Shown here: positions 38,974 through 46,864 of the stretch, piece after piece | Position numbering within the stretch: position 1 is the stretch's first letter | Layout of the letters: the number at the start of each line of letters is the position of its first letter | The notes under the pieces: generated by a model | Seen by the model: the letters and a program-made list of their open reading frames with translations, nothing else | The model's database searches: none | What the model was told of the DNA's origin: nothing | Made by a program: the position numbers and the translations under genes | DNA from: Gemmatimonadaceae bacterium | Lineage (GTDB): Bacteria > Gemmatimonadota > Gemmatimonadetes > Gemmatimonadales > Gemmatimonadaceae | Length of the DNA: 64,000 nt | Reading direction: 5' to 3' | NCBI GenBank assembly: GCA_037721215.1 | Contig: JBBJNV010000022.1 | Span: forward strand, 1-64,000

Positions 38974-39885
38974 TTGGTTTTCCGTGGGCGCCTCTCGCCT
39001 GAAGAGATGTTCCCGGCCGGACATCCTGAGCTTCGGGTGTACTTTGCCCGCCTAGCTTCGGGGCTGCGAGTGCGGGTCGTGGAAGCGGGGAACGTGGATT
39101 CCCCATCCGTGCTGTTTCTTCCCGGGTGGGGCTGCTCGACCTACGTTTTCCGTGAAACACTGGGGCCGATAGCTGCCGCCGGATACCGCGCCATCGCCGT
39201 TGACTTGCAGGGGCACGGCCTCTCGGACAAGCCGGAGTCGGCAGCCAGTTATACCCTCGCCTCGATGCGCGGCCATGTCATCGATATTCTCGACACGCTG
39301 GGGCTTTACCAGGTGCGCCTCGCGGGACTGTCAATGGGCGCTGCGCTCGCGGCCCACGTCGCTGCCGAACTCCCGGAGCGAGTTCTGAAGGTGGTGCTGG
39401 TGTCGACAGTGGGATTCGACGGGGTTCCGGGTCTGAACTTGTTTCAGTCAACCACCCCCGCTTCTGCGATACCAATTCTACCGCGCATAGCAACCCGCGC
39501 CGTGCTCCGGATCATGCTCAATGGTGTCTATGGGAAACTGCGGCCCTTCACTGCGCGCGACGTAGACGAGTATTGGGCGCCCACTCAGTTTCCCGGGTTT
39601 ACACGCGCGATGCGTCATTTGCTGCACGAGTTCCCCTGGACTGCTGCCTTCCCAATGCTAACCATGCCTTGTCTGGTGATAACCGGGGCGTCAGACCATC
39701 TTGCTCGGCGCGGGACGGTCGAGGCCCGGGTGCGGGTGTGTCCCTCCATGGAGCTGATGGTAGTGCCTGGGGCCGGGCATGTTGTTTTCGATGAGGCTCC
39801 GGACCTGGTCAACAGCGCCATGGTTGATTTTTTCAGGGCCGATGGGGTCAAGGCTTATATTTCGACCCAGAATGACACCAGTTGA
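38974..39885 (+). CDS. Alpha/beta hydrolase
   Basis: Up to 303 residues. The start may be the TTG at 38974 or the ATG at 39007 (292 residues). The fold is clear: FLPGWGCSTY near the oxyanion site, the nucleophile GLSMGA, the acid Asp in TGASDHLARR and the His in PGAGHVVF. It resembles haloperoxidase or 3-oxoadipate enol-lactone hydrolase-type enzymes. Substrate unknown. Its 3' end overlaps the next gene's start by 14 bases. Confidence 0.8.
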   Translation: MVFRGRLSPEEMFPAGHPELRVYFARLASGLRVRVVEAGNVDSPSVLFLPGWGCSTYVFRETLGPIAAAGYRAIAVDLQGHGLSDKPESAASYTLASMRGHVIDILDTLGLYQVRLAGLSMGAALAAHVAAELPERVLKVVLVSTVGFDGVPGLNLFQSTTPASAIPILPRIATRAVLRIMLNGVYGKLRPFTARDVDEYWAPTQFPGFTRAMRHLLHEFPWTAAFPMLTMPCLVITGASDHLARRGTVEARVRVCPSMELMVVPGAGHVVFDEAPDLVNSAMVDFFRADGVKAYISTQNDTS

Positions 39886-41182
39886 GAAGAGGCGCAGCAG
39901 CAAAGCGGCGGCGAGCCCACCCGCACCGCTGGCTGCTCAGGCCGATTCATCATTGTTGAGCTTTGCGGATCTTGGCCTTTTGCCAGCATTGCTGGATGCT
40001 GTGCGCGATGCGGGCTATTCGAGCCCCACGCCGATTCAGCAGCAGGCAATTCCACTGGCGTTGCACGGGCGCGATCTGATAGCGCTTGCCCAGACTGGCA
40101 CTGGCAAGACAGCCGGCTTCACATTGCCGATCATCCAGCGGCTCATCGAGGGAAATACCGACGGCGCGCCTGCCCACCGAGTCCGCGTTCTGATTCTGAC
40201 ACCGACGCGAGAGCTCTGCATCCAGGTGGAGGAGAGCTTTCGCAAGTACGGCAGGAACACGGACCTTCGCGTTCTGCCGGTTTTTGGAGGCGTCGGTGTC
40301 GAACCACAAACCCGGGAGCTCAGGAAGGGGATTGACGTCGTCGTGGCGACCCCGGGGCGTCTGATCGATCATATGGAACGCCAGAACGTGGTATTTGACG
40401 ATCTCGAAGTGCTGGTGCTCGATGAGGCAGATCGAATGCTCGACATGGGATTCGCACCGCAGCTGAACCGGATAGTGGCGGAGGTGCCGCGGTTCCGGCA
40501 GACACTGCTGTTCAGCGCGACGATGCCGCCCGAGGTCGAAGCGCTCGCCCGCAAATATCTGCGCAAGCCGATCGTGGTCCAGGTTGGCCGGAGGTCATCT
40601 GCTGCAAGCACAGTAACTCATGCCGTTTACCCTGTGCCGCGCGATCGCAAAACAGAGCTTCTCGCCGAGTTGTTGAAGGAAAAGGGTATGGACTCCGTTC
40701 TCATCTTCACCCGTACCAAGCATGGCGCCGACAAGGTGGTGCGCCATCTCGAAGGAAAGGGGATCAGCTCCACAGCGATGCATGCCGACAAGTCACAGAT
40801 CGACCGGATGCGCGCGCTCGAGGATTTCAAGAGTGGCGAAGTGCGCGTGCTCGTTGCAACCGACATAGCCCAGCGCGGCCTTGATGTATCGGGCATCAGT
40901 CATGTCATCAACTATGATGTTCCGCAGCAGCCGGAAGATTATGTCCATCGTATCGGTCGTACCGGGCGCGCCGCGGCCACCGGCGATGCGTTCACCTTCA
41001 TGTCCCCGGATGAGATCGCCATGGTGCGCTCGATTGAGCGGATTATTGGCGAGCCGATTCCCCGCATTTCGGTGCCGGGGTATGACTTCGGCTCCGTCGC
41101 CAGCGCGCCGGGGGCGGAAAGTGAAACTGAAGTGCGCGAAGCGCCGGTGATGATGTCCCGCGGCCGCCGGACTCGCCGCTAA
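39872..41182 (+). CDS. DEAD-box RNA helicase, RhlE-like
   Basis: 436 residues from the ATG at 39872; the upstream ORF extension is a shadow of the hydrolase. Motifs are complete: Q motif (YSSPTPIQQQAI), AQTGTGKT, PTREL, DEAD (VLDEADRML), SAT (FSATM), ATDIAQRGLDV and HRIGRTGRA. It has a shorter basic tail (SRGRRTRR) than the helicase at 20427. Expected role is RNA unwinding in ribosome assembly or mRNA decay. It ends convergently with the pseudopilin gene, overlapping by 4 bases. Confidence 0.9.
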   Translation: MTPVEKRRSSKAAASPPAPLAAQADSSLLSFADLGLLPALLDAVRDAGYSSPTPIQQQAIPLALHGRDLIALAQTGTGKTAGFTLPIIQRLIEGNTDGAPAHRVRVLILTPTRELCIQVEESFRKYGRNTDLRVLPVFGGVGVEPQTRELRKGIDVVVATPGRLIDHMERQNVVFDDLEVLVLDEADRMLDMGFAPQLNRIVAEVPRFRQTLLFSATMPPEVEALARKYLRKPIVVQVGRRSSAASTVTHAVYPVPRDRKTELLAELLKEKGMDSVLIFTRTKHGADKVVRHLEGKGISSTAMHADKSQIDRMRALEDFKSGEVRVLVATDIAQRGLDVSGISHVINYDVPQQPEDYVHRIGRTGRAAATGDAFTFMSPDEIAMVRSIERIIGEPIPRISVPGYDFGSVASAPGAESETEVREAPVMMSRGRRTRR

Positions 41183-41598
41183 TTCCGGACCCGGCCGAGC
41201 CGGGATACGTAGATCGTGTCGGCAGCGTCATTGCGCTGAACCGTCATCGTGAAGTTGGCCGCACCGTATCCCACGCCGATCGGCGAATAGGTAATAGAGG
41301 CGCGGTTGGTGGTGATCCCCACGCCATGTGCCGCTGATATTTCGCGAATCGCCACGGTGTCCGCCTCGACGCGCACTACGATTATACCGCGGCCCGTATC
41401 GATCTCGAGCGTTGCCCGCGCGCCACGCACGATGGCGGCGTGGCGCGCGGTAGAGAACAGGGCAGCTATCTCAGTGACTGCTCCGCGCACCTGAATACGA
41501 TCGATGAACCCGCTCGCGCGCGGAAGCGTGACTGCCGCGACAATGGCAACGAGCGCGAGTGCAATTACCATCTCGATGAGATTGAAGCCCTGGCGCAT
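41179..41598 (-). CDS. Isolated type IV pilin-like protein (GspH/FimT type)
   Basis: 139 residues with a prepilin leader: MRQGFNLIEM and the hydrophobic helix VIALALVAIVAAVTL, cleaved after Gly before FNLIE by a prepilin peptidase. The rest is beta-rich (TARHAAIVRGARATLEIDTG), as in GspH/FimT minor pseudopilins. No pilus or secretion genes are adjacent, so it may work with a system elsewhere. The start is at 41598 with the leader intact. Confidence 0.75.
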   Translation of the reverse strand: MRQGFNLIEMVIALALVAIVAAVTLPRASGFIDRIQVRGAVTEIAALFSTARHAAIVRGARATLEIDTGRGIIVVRVEADTVAIREISAAHGVGITTNRASITYSPIGVGYGAANFTMTVQRNDAADTIYVSRLGRVRN

Positions 41599-41746
41599 CC
41601 ATCCACTCCTGGGGTTTGGAGGGATTTAGCCAATACCGCTGATTTAATGTCACCATCCCATCGCGCGGGGGCGCGCCGTGCTGCATCTTGAAAACCGCCC
41701 CCGGTTCGTTCGGACATCCCCTTTTCTCCTGTATCCTGCCGCGACG

Positions 41747-41977
41747 ATGAATATTTCGATCGAATACTGTACCGTTTGAAACTATGAACCCCGAGCCACC
41801 GGTCTGGTGGCTGAAATAACCAAACGCTACGCTGATGCCATCGTGACGCTGATTGCTTCGCACGGAGGCAGATTCGAAGTTCTGCTGGATAGCGTGCCAA
41901 TTTTCGAGAAGTCGAAGCTCGGGCGACACGCAAAGCCCGGGGAGATTCTTATGTTGATGGAGTCACGTGCAAGCTAG
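41747..41977 (+). CDS. SelW-like selenoprotein (Rdx family), in-frame UGA = Sec
   Basis: 76 residues. Codon 11, TGA at 41777-41779, falls in the motif EYC-T-V-U-NYEPRA, the C-x-x-U redox site of SelW/SelT/SelH-type Rdx proteins. Reading through the TGA gives an intact frame with the family's C-terminal half: GGRFEVLLDS, PIFEKSKLGRHAKPGEIL, then TAG at 41975. A bacterial SECIS-like hairpin begins 14 bases after the TGA. The fold is thioredoxin-like with an assumed thiol/selenol redox role. Standard ORF callers miss it. There is no strong Shine-Dalgarno before the ATG, so the start is slightly uncertain. Confidence 0.88.
41794..41812 (+). promoter_or_regulatory. Bacterial SECIS element
   Basis: A 7-bp perfect stem, AGCCACC with GGTGGCT, and a 5-base loop GGTCT, located inside the reading frame. 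The loop matches the GGUCU loop of the E. coli fdhF SECIS as I recall it, and the loop lies 21 bases after the UGA (18 in fdhF). It is the expected SelB recruitment site. Confidence 0.82.
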
Positions 41978-42129
41978 GCGCGCAAGCGTCCATTACTCGA
42001 TCAGAAAGTGTCCCTGTCGGGAGACATACCTGGCCAGCCAATGAGGCAACACAAGTTGCTAAGTCGATGCCCAGCAACGATATGTGTATTCCCGGCCAAC
42101 TGGCACCCCTCCTGCAAATAGAGGTCATC

Positions 42130-42516
42130 ATGAGAATCTTCACGTTCTCGCGGGTGACTGCGGGAAAGATCAATAGATGGCGTTTCGCCCTCTTCGGTGC
42201 CGGGATTCTGGCGTTGGGGAGCGAGGCGGGCGCTCAAGGCTTTCCGCGAGGACTCCCCCGGGGGATTCCCGGTGGATTTCCTCAGTATGAGCAAGGTGTG
42301 CCAGCCGCTTATCGCCCACCTGCCGGCATGTGCCGGATCTGGATTGACGGCGTTCCTGCGGGTCAGCAGCCAGCTCCAACCGACTGTGTTACGGCTGTGC
42401 GCAATCGTCCGGCTAACGGCACTGTGATTTTCGGCGAAGATGTTCGCCGCCGTGGAAAGGACAAGCCAAAGAAAGGCAAGTCCGACAAGGACGATTCGTC
42501 CACCCCTGGTTATTAA
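42130..42516 (+). CDS. Secreted protein with CRIWIDGVP motif (small paralogue)
   Basis: 128 residues with an N-terminal signal peptide (FALFGAGILALGSEAGA) and a Pro/Gly/Arg segment. The motif PPAGMCRIWIDGVPAGQQP ends in PTDC, giving C68 and C86 spaced 18 apart, possibly a disulfide. A Lys/Asp-rich tail follows. The same motif, with the same Cys spacing, occurs in the next gene 12 bases downstream, so the two are paralogues in one operon. Function unknown; an extracellular or envelope role is inferred from the signal. Confidence 0.65.
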   Translation: MRIFTFSRVTAGKINRWRFALFGAGILALGSEAGAQGFPRGLPRGIPGGFPQYEQGVPAAYRPPAGMCRIWIDGVPAGQQPAPTDCVTAVRNRPANGTVIFGEDVRRRGKDKPKKGKSDKDDSSTPGY

Positions 42517-42528
42517 CGGAGAATCAAC

Positions 42529-43365
42529 ATGAGGCGCTATTCAATTGTACTTGGACTCGTCGCGGCGACCGCGGCCACTGCACCGCTCGATGCCCAGGGC
42601 AGAGGTCGTAACGTTGACGGAATTCCACCGGGCCAGTATCCACCCGCCGGACTGTGCCGCATCTGGATCGACGGCGTTCCGCCAGGCAGACAGCCTCGCC
42701 CTACCGACTGCACTACTGCAGAGAGGAACCGGCCCCGGAATGCGCGGGTGATTTACGGCAGCAACACGCGGAACAACGATCGTCCTTACGATCGGAACGG
42801 AGACGGACGGATCGATGATCGTGACCGCGTATACGATCGCAATCGCGACGGGCGTATCGACGACCGCGACCGTGTTTACGATCGCAACCGTGACGGCCGG
42901 ATCGACGATCGCGATCGCAATGGGAGCAACAACGGCAGCAACGGGCCGTGGTGGGATCCCAATCGAAGCGGATCGGATAATCGCAACGACGGCGAATGGC
43001 GCCAGGAAGGCACCGACGGCAATGGTAATCGTATCTACGTTCGCCGCCGCGTTGACTCCAATGGCAGCGTTACCCTCGAGCGCGCACGACGCGATTCGTT
43101 TGGAAGGTATATCGTAGTCGACCGGCAGGTTCTGGGTCGTGACGGGCAGCACGGCAACGATGTCCGCCGTGACCAGAACGGAAACGTCATCTACCGGGAT
43201 CGTGACCGGGACAATGATGGCCGACGGAATTCCCGCGATCCATGGATCGACAGGGACCGCGACGGCCGGGACGATGACAATGACCGCCGGGTAGACCGGG
43301 ATCGCGACGGACGCGACGACCGTTCCAAGAAGGCAAAAAAAGAAAAGAAGAACAAGAACAAGTAG
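42529..43365 (+). CDS. Secreted protein with CRIWIDGVP motif and Asp-rich Ca2+-loop-like repeats
   Basis: 278 residues with a signal peptide (SIVLGLVAATAATAPLDA). The N-terminal domain repeats the Cys motif of its neighbour (GLCRIWIDGVPPGRQPRPTDC, C43 and C61). Then follow three 15-residue tandem units resembling dockerin/EF-hand loops (DRNGDGRIDDRD), and more Asp/Arg-rich sequence. The C-terminus is Lys-rich (KKAKKEKKNKNK). Calcium binding is inferred from the D-x-N-x-D-G-x-I-D-D pattern. A rho-independent terminator follows. Confidence 0.68.
   Translation: MRRYSIVLGLVAATAATAPLDAQGRGRNVDGIPPGQYPPAGLCRIWIDGVPPGRQPRPTDCTTAERNRPRNARVIYGSNTRNNDRPYDRNGDGRIDDRDRVYDRNRDGRIDDRDRVYDRNRDGRIDDRDRNGSNNGSNGPWWDPNRSGSDNRNDGEWRQEGTDGNGNRIYVRRRVDSNGSVTLERARRDSFGRYIVVDRQVLGRDGQHGNDVRRDQNGNVIYRDRDRDNDGRRNSRDPWIDRDRDGRDDDNDRRVDRDRDGRDDRSKKAKKEKKNKNK
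42787..42918 (+). repeat. Three tandem 45-base coding repeats
   Basis: Three consecutive copies of a 15-codon unit (about YDRNGDGRIDDRDRV; the third is one codon shorter), differing mainly at silent or near-silent positions. It lies within the secreted Asp-rich protein and explains a run of D-x-N-x-D-G-like loops. Confidence 0.85.
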
Positions 43366-43379
43366 ATCGCGAAGGACAG

Positions 43380-43415
43380 GGCCCCGGGGGGACGATTCCT
43401 CCCGGGGCCTTTTTT
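43380..43415 (+). terminator. Rho-independent terminator
   Basis: Stem GGCCCCGGG with CCCGGGGCC around a 12-base loop, followed by a run of six T residues. It ends the gene pair at 42130-43365, immediately before the DEIH helicase. Confidence 0.85.
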
Positions 43416-43432
43416 ATGCAAGTTGCCGGGTA

Positions 43433-46237
43433 ATGCGCACCGTTCGCGATCAGTTCCTGCCGCCAGACCACGATGCTTTCATCGCGGCCGACCCACCGAC
43501 AGGGCGCATTATCGTCATTGCACCAACACGCGCCGCATGCGAGACCATCGAGCTGGCGCTCGGGCTGCGATTGCAAACCGTTCTCGAACAGCAGCACGGA
43601 ACGGAGATCAGGCAACTTGCCGCGGCGGGCAAGGGGTTCGGAATCGTTGCGGGAACGGGTACAGGCAAGACGCTGTCGATCCGGCCGATCGCGGAAACGA
43701 TCCTGCGTACCCCCGACCTGCGTATCGGAGTGGTCAACCGGGAGCGTGAGGCCACTCCCGAGACGCCGACCTGGAACGTCATCATCGTCACCACCGGTAT
43801 TGCGCGCAGGTGGTTTCAGGACGGTGACATACTCGCATCCGACACGCTGATCGTCGACGAAATTCATCAGACATCCGCTGAGCTGGAGCTGTGTCTCGCA
43901 CTCGGCAAGCGGGTCGGGTGCAGGTTCATCTGGCTGTCGGCGACTGTCGACCCGAGCTTTTATGCGCGCTATCTGAATGCTGCCGAGGTATTGCAGAGCT
44001 CCGCTTTCGATCCTGCCCGCGCGGCAGAGGTAAAAGTCATTCGCAAGGATCCAGTCGAGTTCCTGGATGAACGGTTTCTGCTCAAGGTCATCAAGCAGCG
44101 CCGCGGGGTCGGAATGTTTTTGCCCACCCGCAAGGGTGTCGAAGAGGCAGCGGCGGAAGTGGAAACCCGATTCCCTCGCATCAACACCGCGTATTATCAC
44201 GGCGGTGAACCGGTGAGAATCATCCGGCCCTTTCTCGAGAGCGACGAGCGCAAACCCTATTTTCTGGCGATGACGGCCGCTGGCCAGAGCGCGCTGAATG
44301 TAAAAGGTCTTGATACCGTTGTGATCGATGACACACGGTTCGGCAACGTCATCGAACGCGGCAAGAACGTGCTCACGAAGATGCACCTTGGTGCGAACGA
44401 GATCCTGCAGATGGCCGGGCGCGTTCACGGCCGCGTCGAGGGAGGAAAGGTGTTCATCCTCTCCGACCGGGACATTCAGTTCGAAACGCTCCAGCCGACG
44501 GCACCCGAGTTCCAGCTGGCCGGAGATTCCGAACGGGTGGCGATGACGTGTGCGGATCTGGGGGTGGACGTGGAGAATCTCGACCTGCCGGTCCCTCTCG
44601 ATCGCGTCGCATACAAACAGGCAATCGCGCATCTGGAACGGCGTGGTGTGATCGAGAATGGGCGATTGTCGACATACGGCAAGTCAGTCGAAGCCCTGCC
44701 CGTGGACCGTGCGTGGGCCGAGCTTCTCGTGAACGCAGACGACGAGCTCGTGCCGTACATCGCGGTAATGAGCTCGGTGGAGTCGCTGCACCGAATGACT
44801 CGTGATGAGCGCGATCTGGCCGGCCTTGTAGTTCCCGGCAGCGATCACCTCACGGCGTATAATCTCTACGCCGAAGCGTTCACGCGCTGCGGCTACGTGG
44901 GCGAGGTTTATGGGCTGCCGAGGCAGCTTTTCGATGACAGCATTGAACAATGGGCAGAACGCCGCGGGGTTCTCGTTAAGGCGATCGAGGACGCGGCGCT
45001 GGGGATGGCGAGTGTGTTCCGTGGGCTGAAAATGGATCTTCCTGCAAAGATGCCCGTTGGACGCGACGATACGTTGAGAAAGTTTGCCGGGCTTCTCGCG
45101 CGTTTCATGCCGTTCGATCTTGTGATCGATGAGCGAACGAAGGATGGCGACGAGGCGCGGGTTTCGCGAACGAGCGTCTGCGGCAGCTGGGGTCCGATCG
45201 CCGGCGAGCTGAGATATTTCGCTGATCGGTCGGGCAATCCGCGCGCGGGTATCGAGGGCACACAGATTCCCATGCAGCTCATCCGCCGGTACGCCACGCG
45301 TGGGGTCTCCGATGTGGCGTACGATACGCGGCGGAAGGGCGGGCAGCTCGTGGTGCAGCGAACGCTTGAATACTTCGGGTTCGAGCTGGACCGTGATACC
45401 GAGCCGCTCGAGGAATTCCCGGAGGAGTTTGCCGGTCGCGCGCGGAAAGCGCTGGCAGAGTCGCTGGCGCGGGGGCAGGTGAAGCATGCGTCGGTGAAGC
45501 GGAACCGGGCGGCAATCGAATCGATTCGACAGGCGTACAGGCGGTCGGGCGGCGAAACGCCTCGTCTCGATCTCGCGGACGTGACTGCGTGGTATGAGCG
45601 GGGACTGGCCGGCATCAATTCGATGAATGACTTTCGAAACGCCCGGCTGACCCTCGACGCCGACGCGTTCTTACCACGTGAGACCCGGGACCTCTACGCG
45701 GCCCTGCCGGACAGCGTTCTCATTCGTGACCGCGAAATCGACATCGACTACGATGTCGAAAAAGCCGGGCAGTCGCTTGTCGCCGTGGCGCGGTTGAGGT
45801 TGCCTGAGAAAATCGCGCGGTCGATTGCCGAGGCGGAGCTGCCGGTTCTCGACCGCGCGTTGCGGTTCGTAGTGATACGCGGGCAGCGCGGCGCGATTCG
45901 GGCTGATACGCTCGATGAGCTCCAGGAAGTGCTGGCCAGGCCCTGGTCGCCGGATGAAGTGGACGATGATGCGCAGCCGGATGACACAACCTGGGACGAT
46001 GAAACGAGGGCCCGCGAACTGGCGCAAGGGTTGCGCAAGGGGCGGCGCGGGGGAAGGGGCAGTTCAGGAGACTCGCGGGGGCGGGAAGATTCATCGAAGG
46101 GCAGACCGCAGGTGCGCGGTGCGAAGCGATCAGGGCGTTCCGGTGGTCCGCGCGGTTCCGGTGGTTCTGGCGATTCCGGCGGTCCCGGCGGAAAGGGACG
46201 GGCGGGAGGCGGGAAGCGTAAGTTTCGCGGACGATGA
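43433..46237 (+). CDS. DEAH-like (DEIH) superfamily 2 helicase, large
   Basis: 934 residues. Walker A is GTGTGKT at 74-80 and motif II is DEIH at 142-145. A SAT-like motif (WLSATVD) follows, then a RecA2 segment with MAGRVHGR near 310-315 and long C-terminal domains. It resembles HrpA/HrpB-type RNA helicases but is atypical: the first 60 residues form a separate segment (RIIVIAPTRAACETIELALG). The tail is Gly/Ser/Arg-rich. Function is probably RNA related. It overlaps gmhA by ATGA. Confidence 0.75.
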   Translation: MRTVRDQFLPPDHDAFIAADPPTGRIIVIAPTRAACETIELALGLRLQTVLEQQHGTEIRQLAAAGKGFGIVAGTGTGKTLSIRPIAETILRTPDLRIGVVNREREATPETPTWNVIIVTTGIARRWFQDGDILASDTLIVDEIHQTSAELELCLALGKRVGCRFIWLSATVDPSFYARYLNAAEVLQSSAFDPARAAEVKVIRKDPVEFLDERFLLKVIKQRRGVGMFLPTRKGVEEAAAEVETRFPRINTAYYHGGEPVRIIRPFLESDERKPYFLAMTAAGQSALNVKGLDTVVIDDTRFGNVIERGKNVLTKMHLGANEILQMAGRVHGRVEGGKVFILSDRDIQFETLQPTAPEFQLAGDSERVAMTCADLGVDVENLDLPVPLDRVAYKQAIAHLERRGVIENGRLSTYGKSVEALPVDRAWAELLVNADDELVPYIAVMSSVESLHRMTRDERDLAGLVVPGSDHLTAYNLYAEAFTRCGYVGEVYGLPRQLFDDSIEQWAERRGVLVKAIEDAALGMASVFRGLKMDLPAKMPVGRDDTLRKFAGLLARFMPFDLVIDERTKDGDEARVSRTSVCGSWGPIAGELRYFADRSGNPRAGIEGTQIPMQLIRRYATRGVSDVAYDTRRKGGQLVVQRTLEYFGFELDRDTEPLEEFPEEFAGRARKALAESLARGQVKHASVKRNRAAIESIRQAYRRSGGETPRLDLADVTAWYERGLAGINSMNDFRNARLTLDADAFLPRETRDLYAALPDSVLIRDREIDIDYDVEKAGQSLVAVARLRLPEKIARSIAEAELPVLDRALRFVVIRGQRGAIRADTLDELQEVLARPWSPDEVDDDAQPDDTTWDDETRARELAQGLRKGRRGGRGSSGDSRGREDSSKGRPQVRGAKRSGRSGGPRGSGGSGDSGGPGGKGRAGGGKRKFRGR

Positions 46238-46803
46238 CAGAAACGTTCGACCAGCATTTCAGGCGGCATCAGCAGGTCGTCGAGGCGAGCCTTACAGCGC
46301 TGGCGCCGCACGCGCCGGCGGCCGCTGATGCAATAGTTCGCGCCTTGCGGGCGGGGAACATGATCATCGCTTTCGGCAATGGCGGCAGCTCCACTCAGGT
46401 GAGTCATCTGGCGGAGGAGCTCGTGGGCCGCTACAAGAAGACGCGGCGGCCATTCCCCGCCATATCGCTATCGGGCGACGCCGGGACGATCACATGCATC
46501 AGCAATGATTTCGGATACGAAACTTTGTTCGAGCGCCAGATCGAAGCCTTTGCCGGGCCGGGCGATGTTGCGGTGGGTCTTACCACCAGCGGAAAATCGG
46601 AGAATGTCACGCGGGCTCTCCGCGCTGCGAAGGTAAGGGGGGCAACGACGATCGCGCTGACTGGTGAGGCCGGACTGATCGGCGTGGATGCGGATCATGT
46701 CCTTGCCGTTCCGAGCGCCGATAGCGAACACATCCAGGAAGTTCATCTGATGCTGCTGCACTTCTGGTGCGCAGCCGTTGACGACACACTGGGCGGCGAT
46801 TGA
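46234..46803 (+). CDS. gmhA: Phosphoheptose isomerase (SIS domain)
   Basis: 189 residues. Features of GmhA: FGNGGSSTQVSHLAEELVGR (substrate phosphate-binding SIS motif), TTSGKSENVTRAL, and a C-terminal HIQEVHLMLLH that supplies zinc or active-site residues. It isomerises sedoheptulose 7-phosphate to heptose 7-phosphate for LPS or S-layer heptose. Other heptose genes are not in the window. Coupled with the helicase through ATGA, perhaps by chance. Confidence 0.88.
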   Translation: MTETFDQHFRRHQQVVEASLTALAPHAPAAADAIVRALRAGNMIIAFGNGGSSTQVSHLAEELVGRYKKTRRPFPAISLSGDAGTITCISNDFGYETLFERQIEAFAGPGDVAVGLTTSGKSENVTRALRAAKVRGATTIALTGEAGLIGVDADHVLAVPSADSEHIQEVHLMLLHFWCAAVDDTLGGD

Positions 46804-46864
46804 AACGTGGGGGCGGTCGCCGGTGGGCTAACGCGTCATGCCGACCTGTTCATGCATTGTCGCC

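Noticed and set aside
41565-41933. Minus-strand ORFs across the selenoprotein region
   Set aside because: Low-complexity Arg/Ser-rich translations; the plus-strand selenoprotein frame explains the same bases with conserved motifs.
42787-42918. Tandem repeats as a possible CRISPR array
   Set aside because: The units are contiguous, in frame with a signal-peptide protein, and lack spacers; no cas genes are near.
43187-44632. 481-residue minus-strand ORF over the DEIH helicase
   Set aside because: It is the antisense shadow of helicase and repeat-protein coding sequence, His/Arg/Asp-rich, with no motif.
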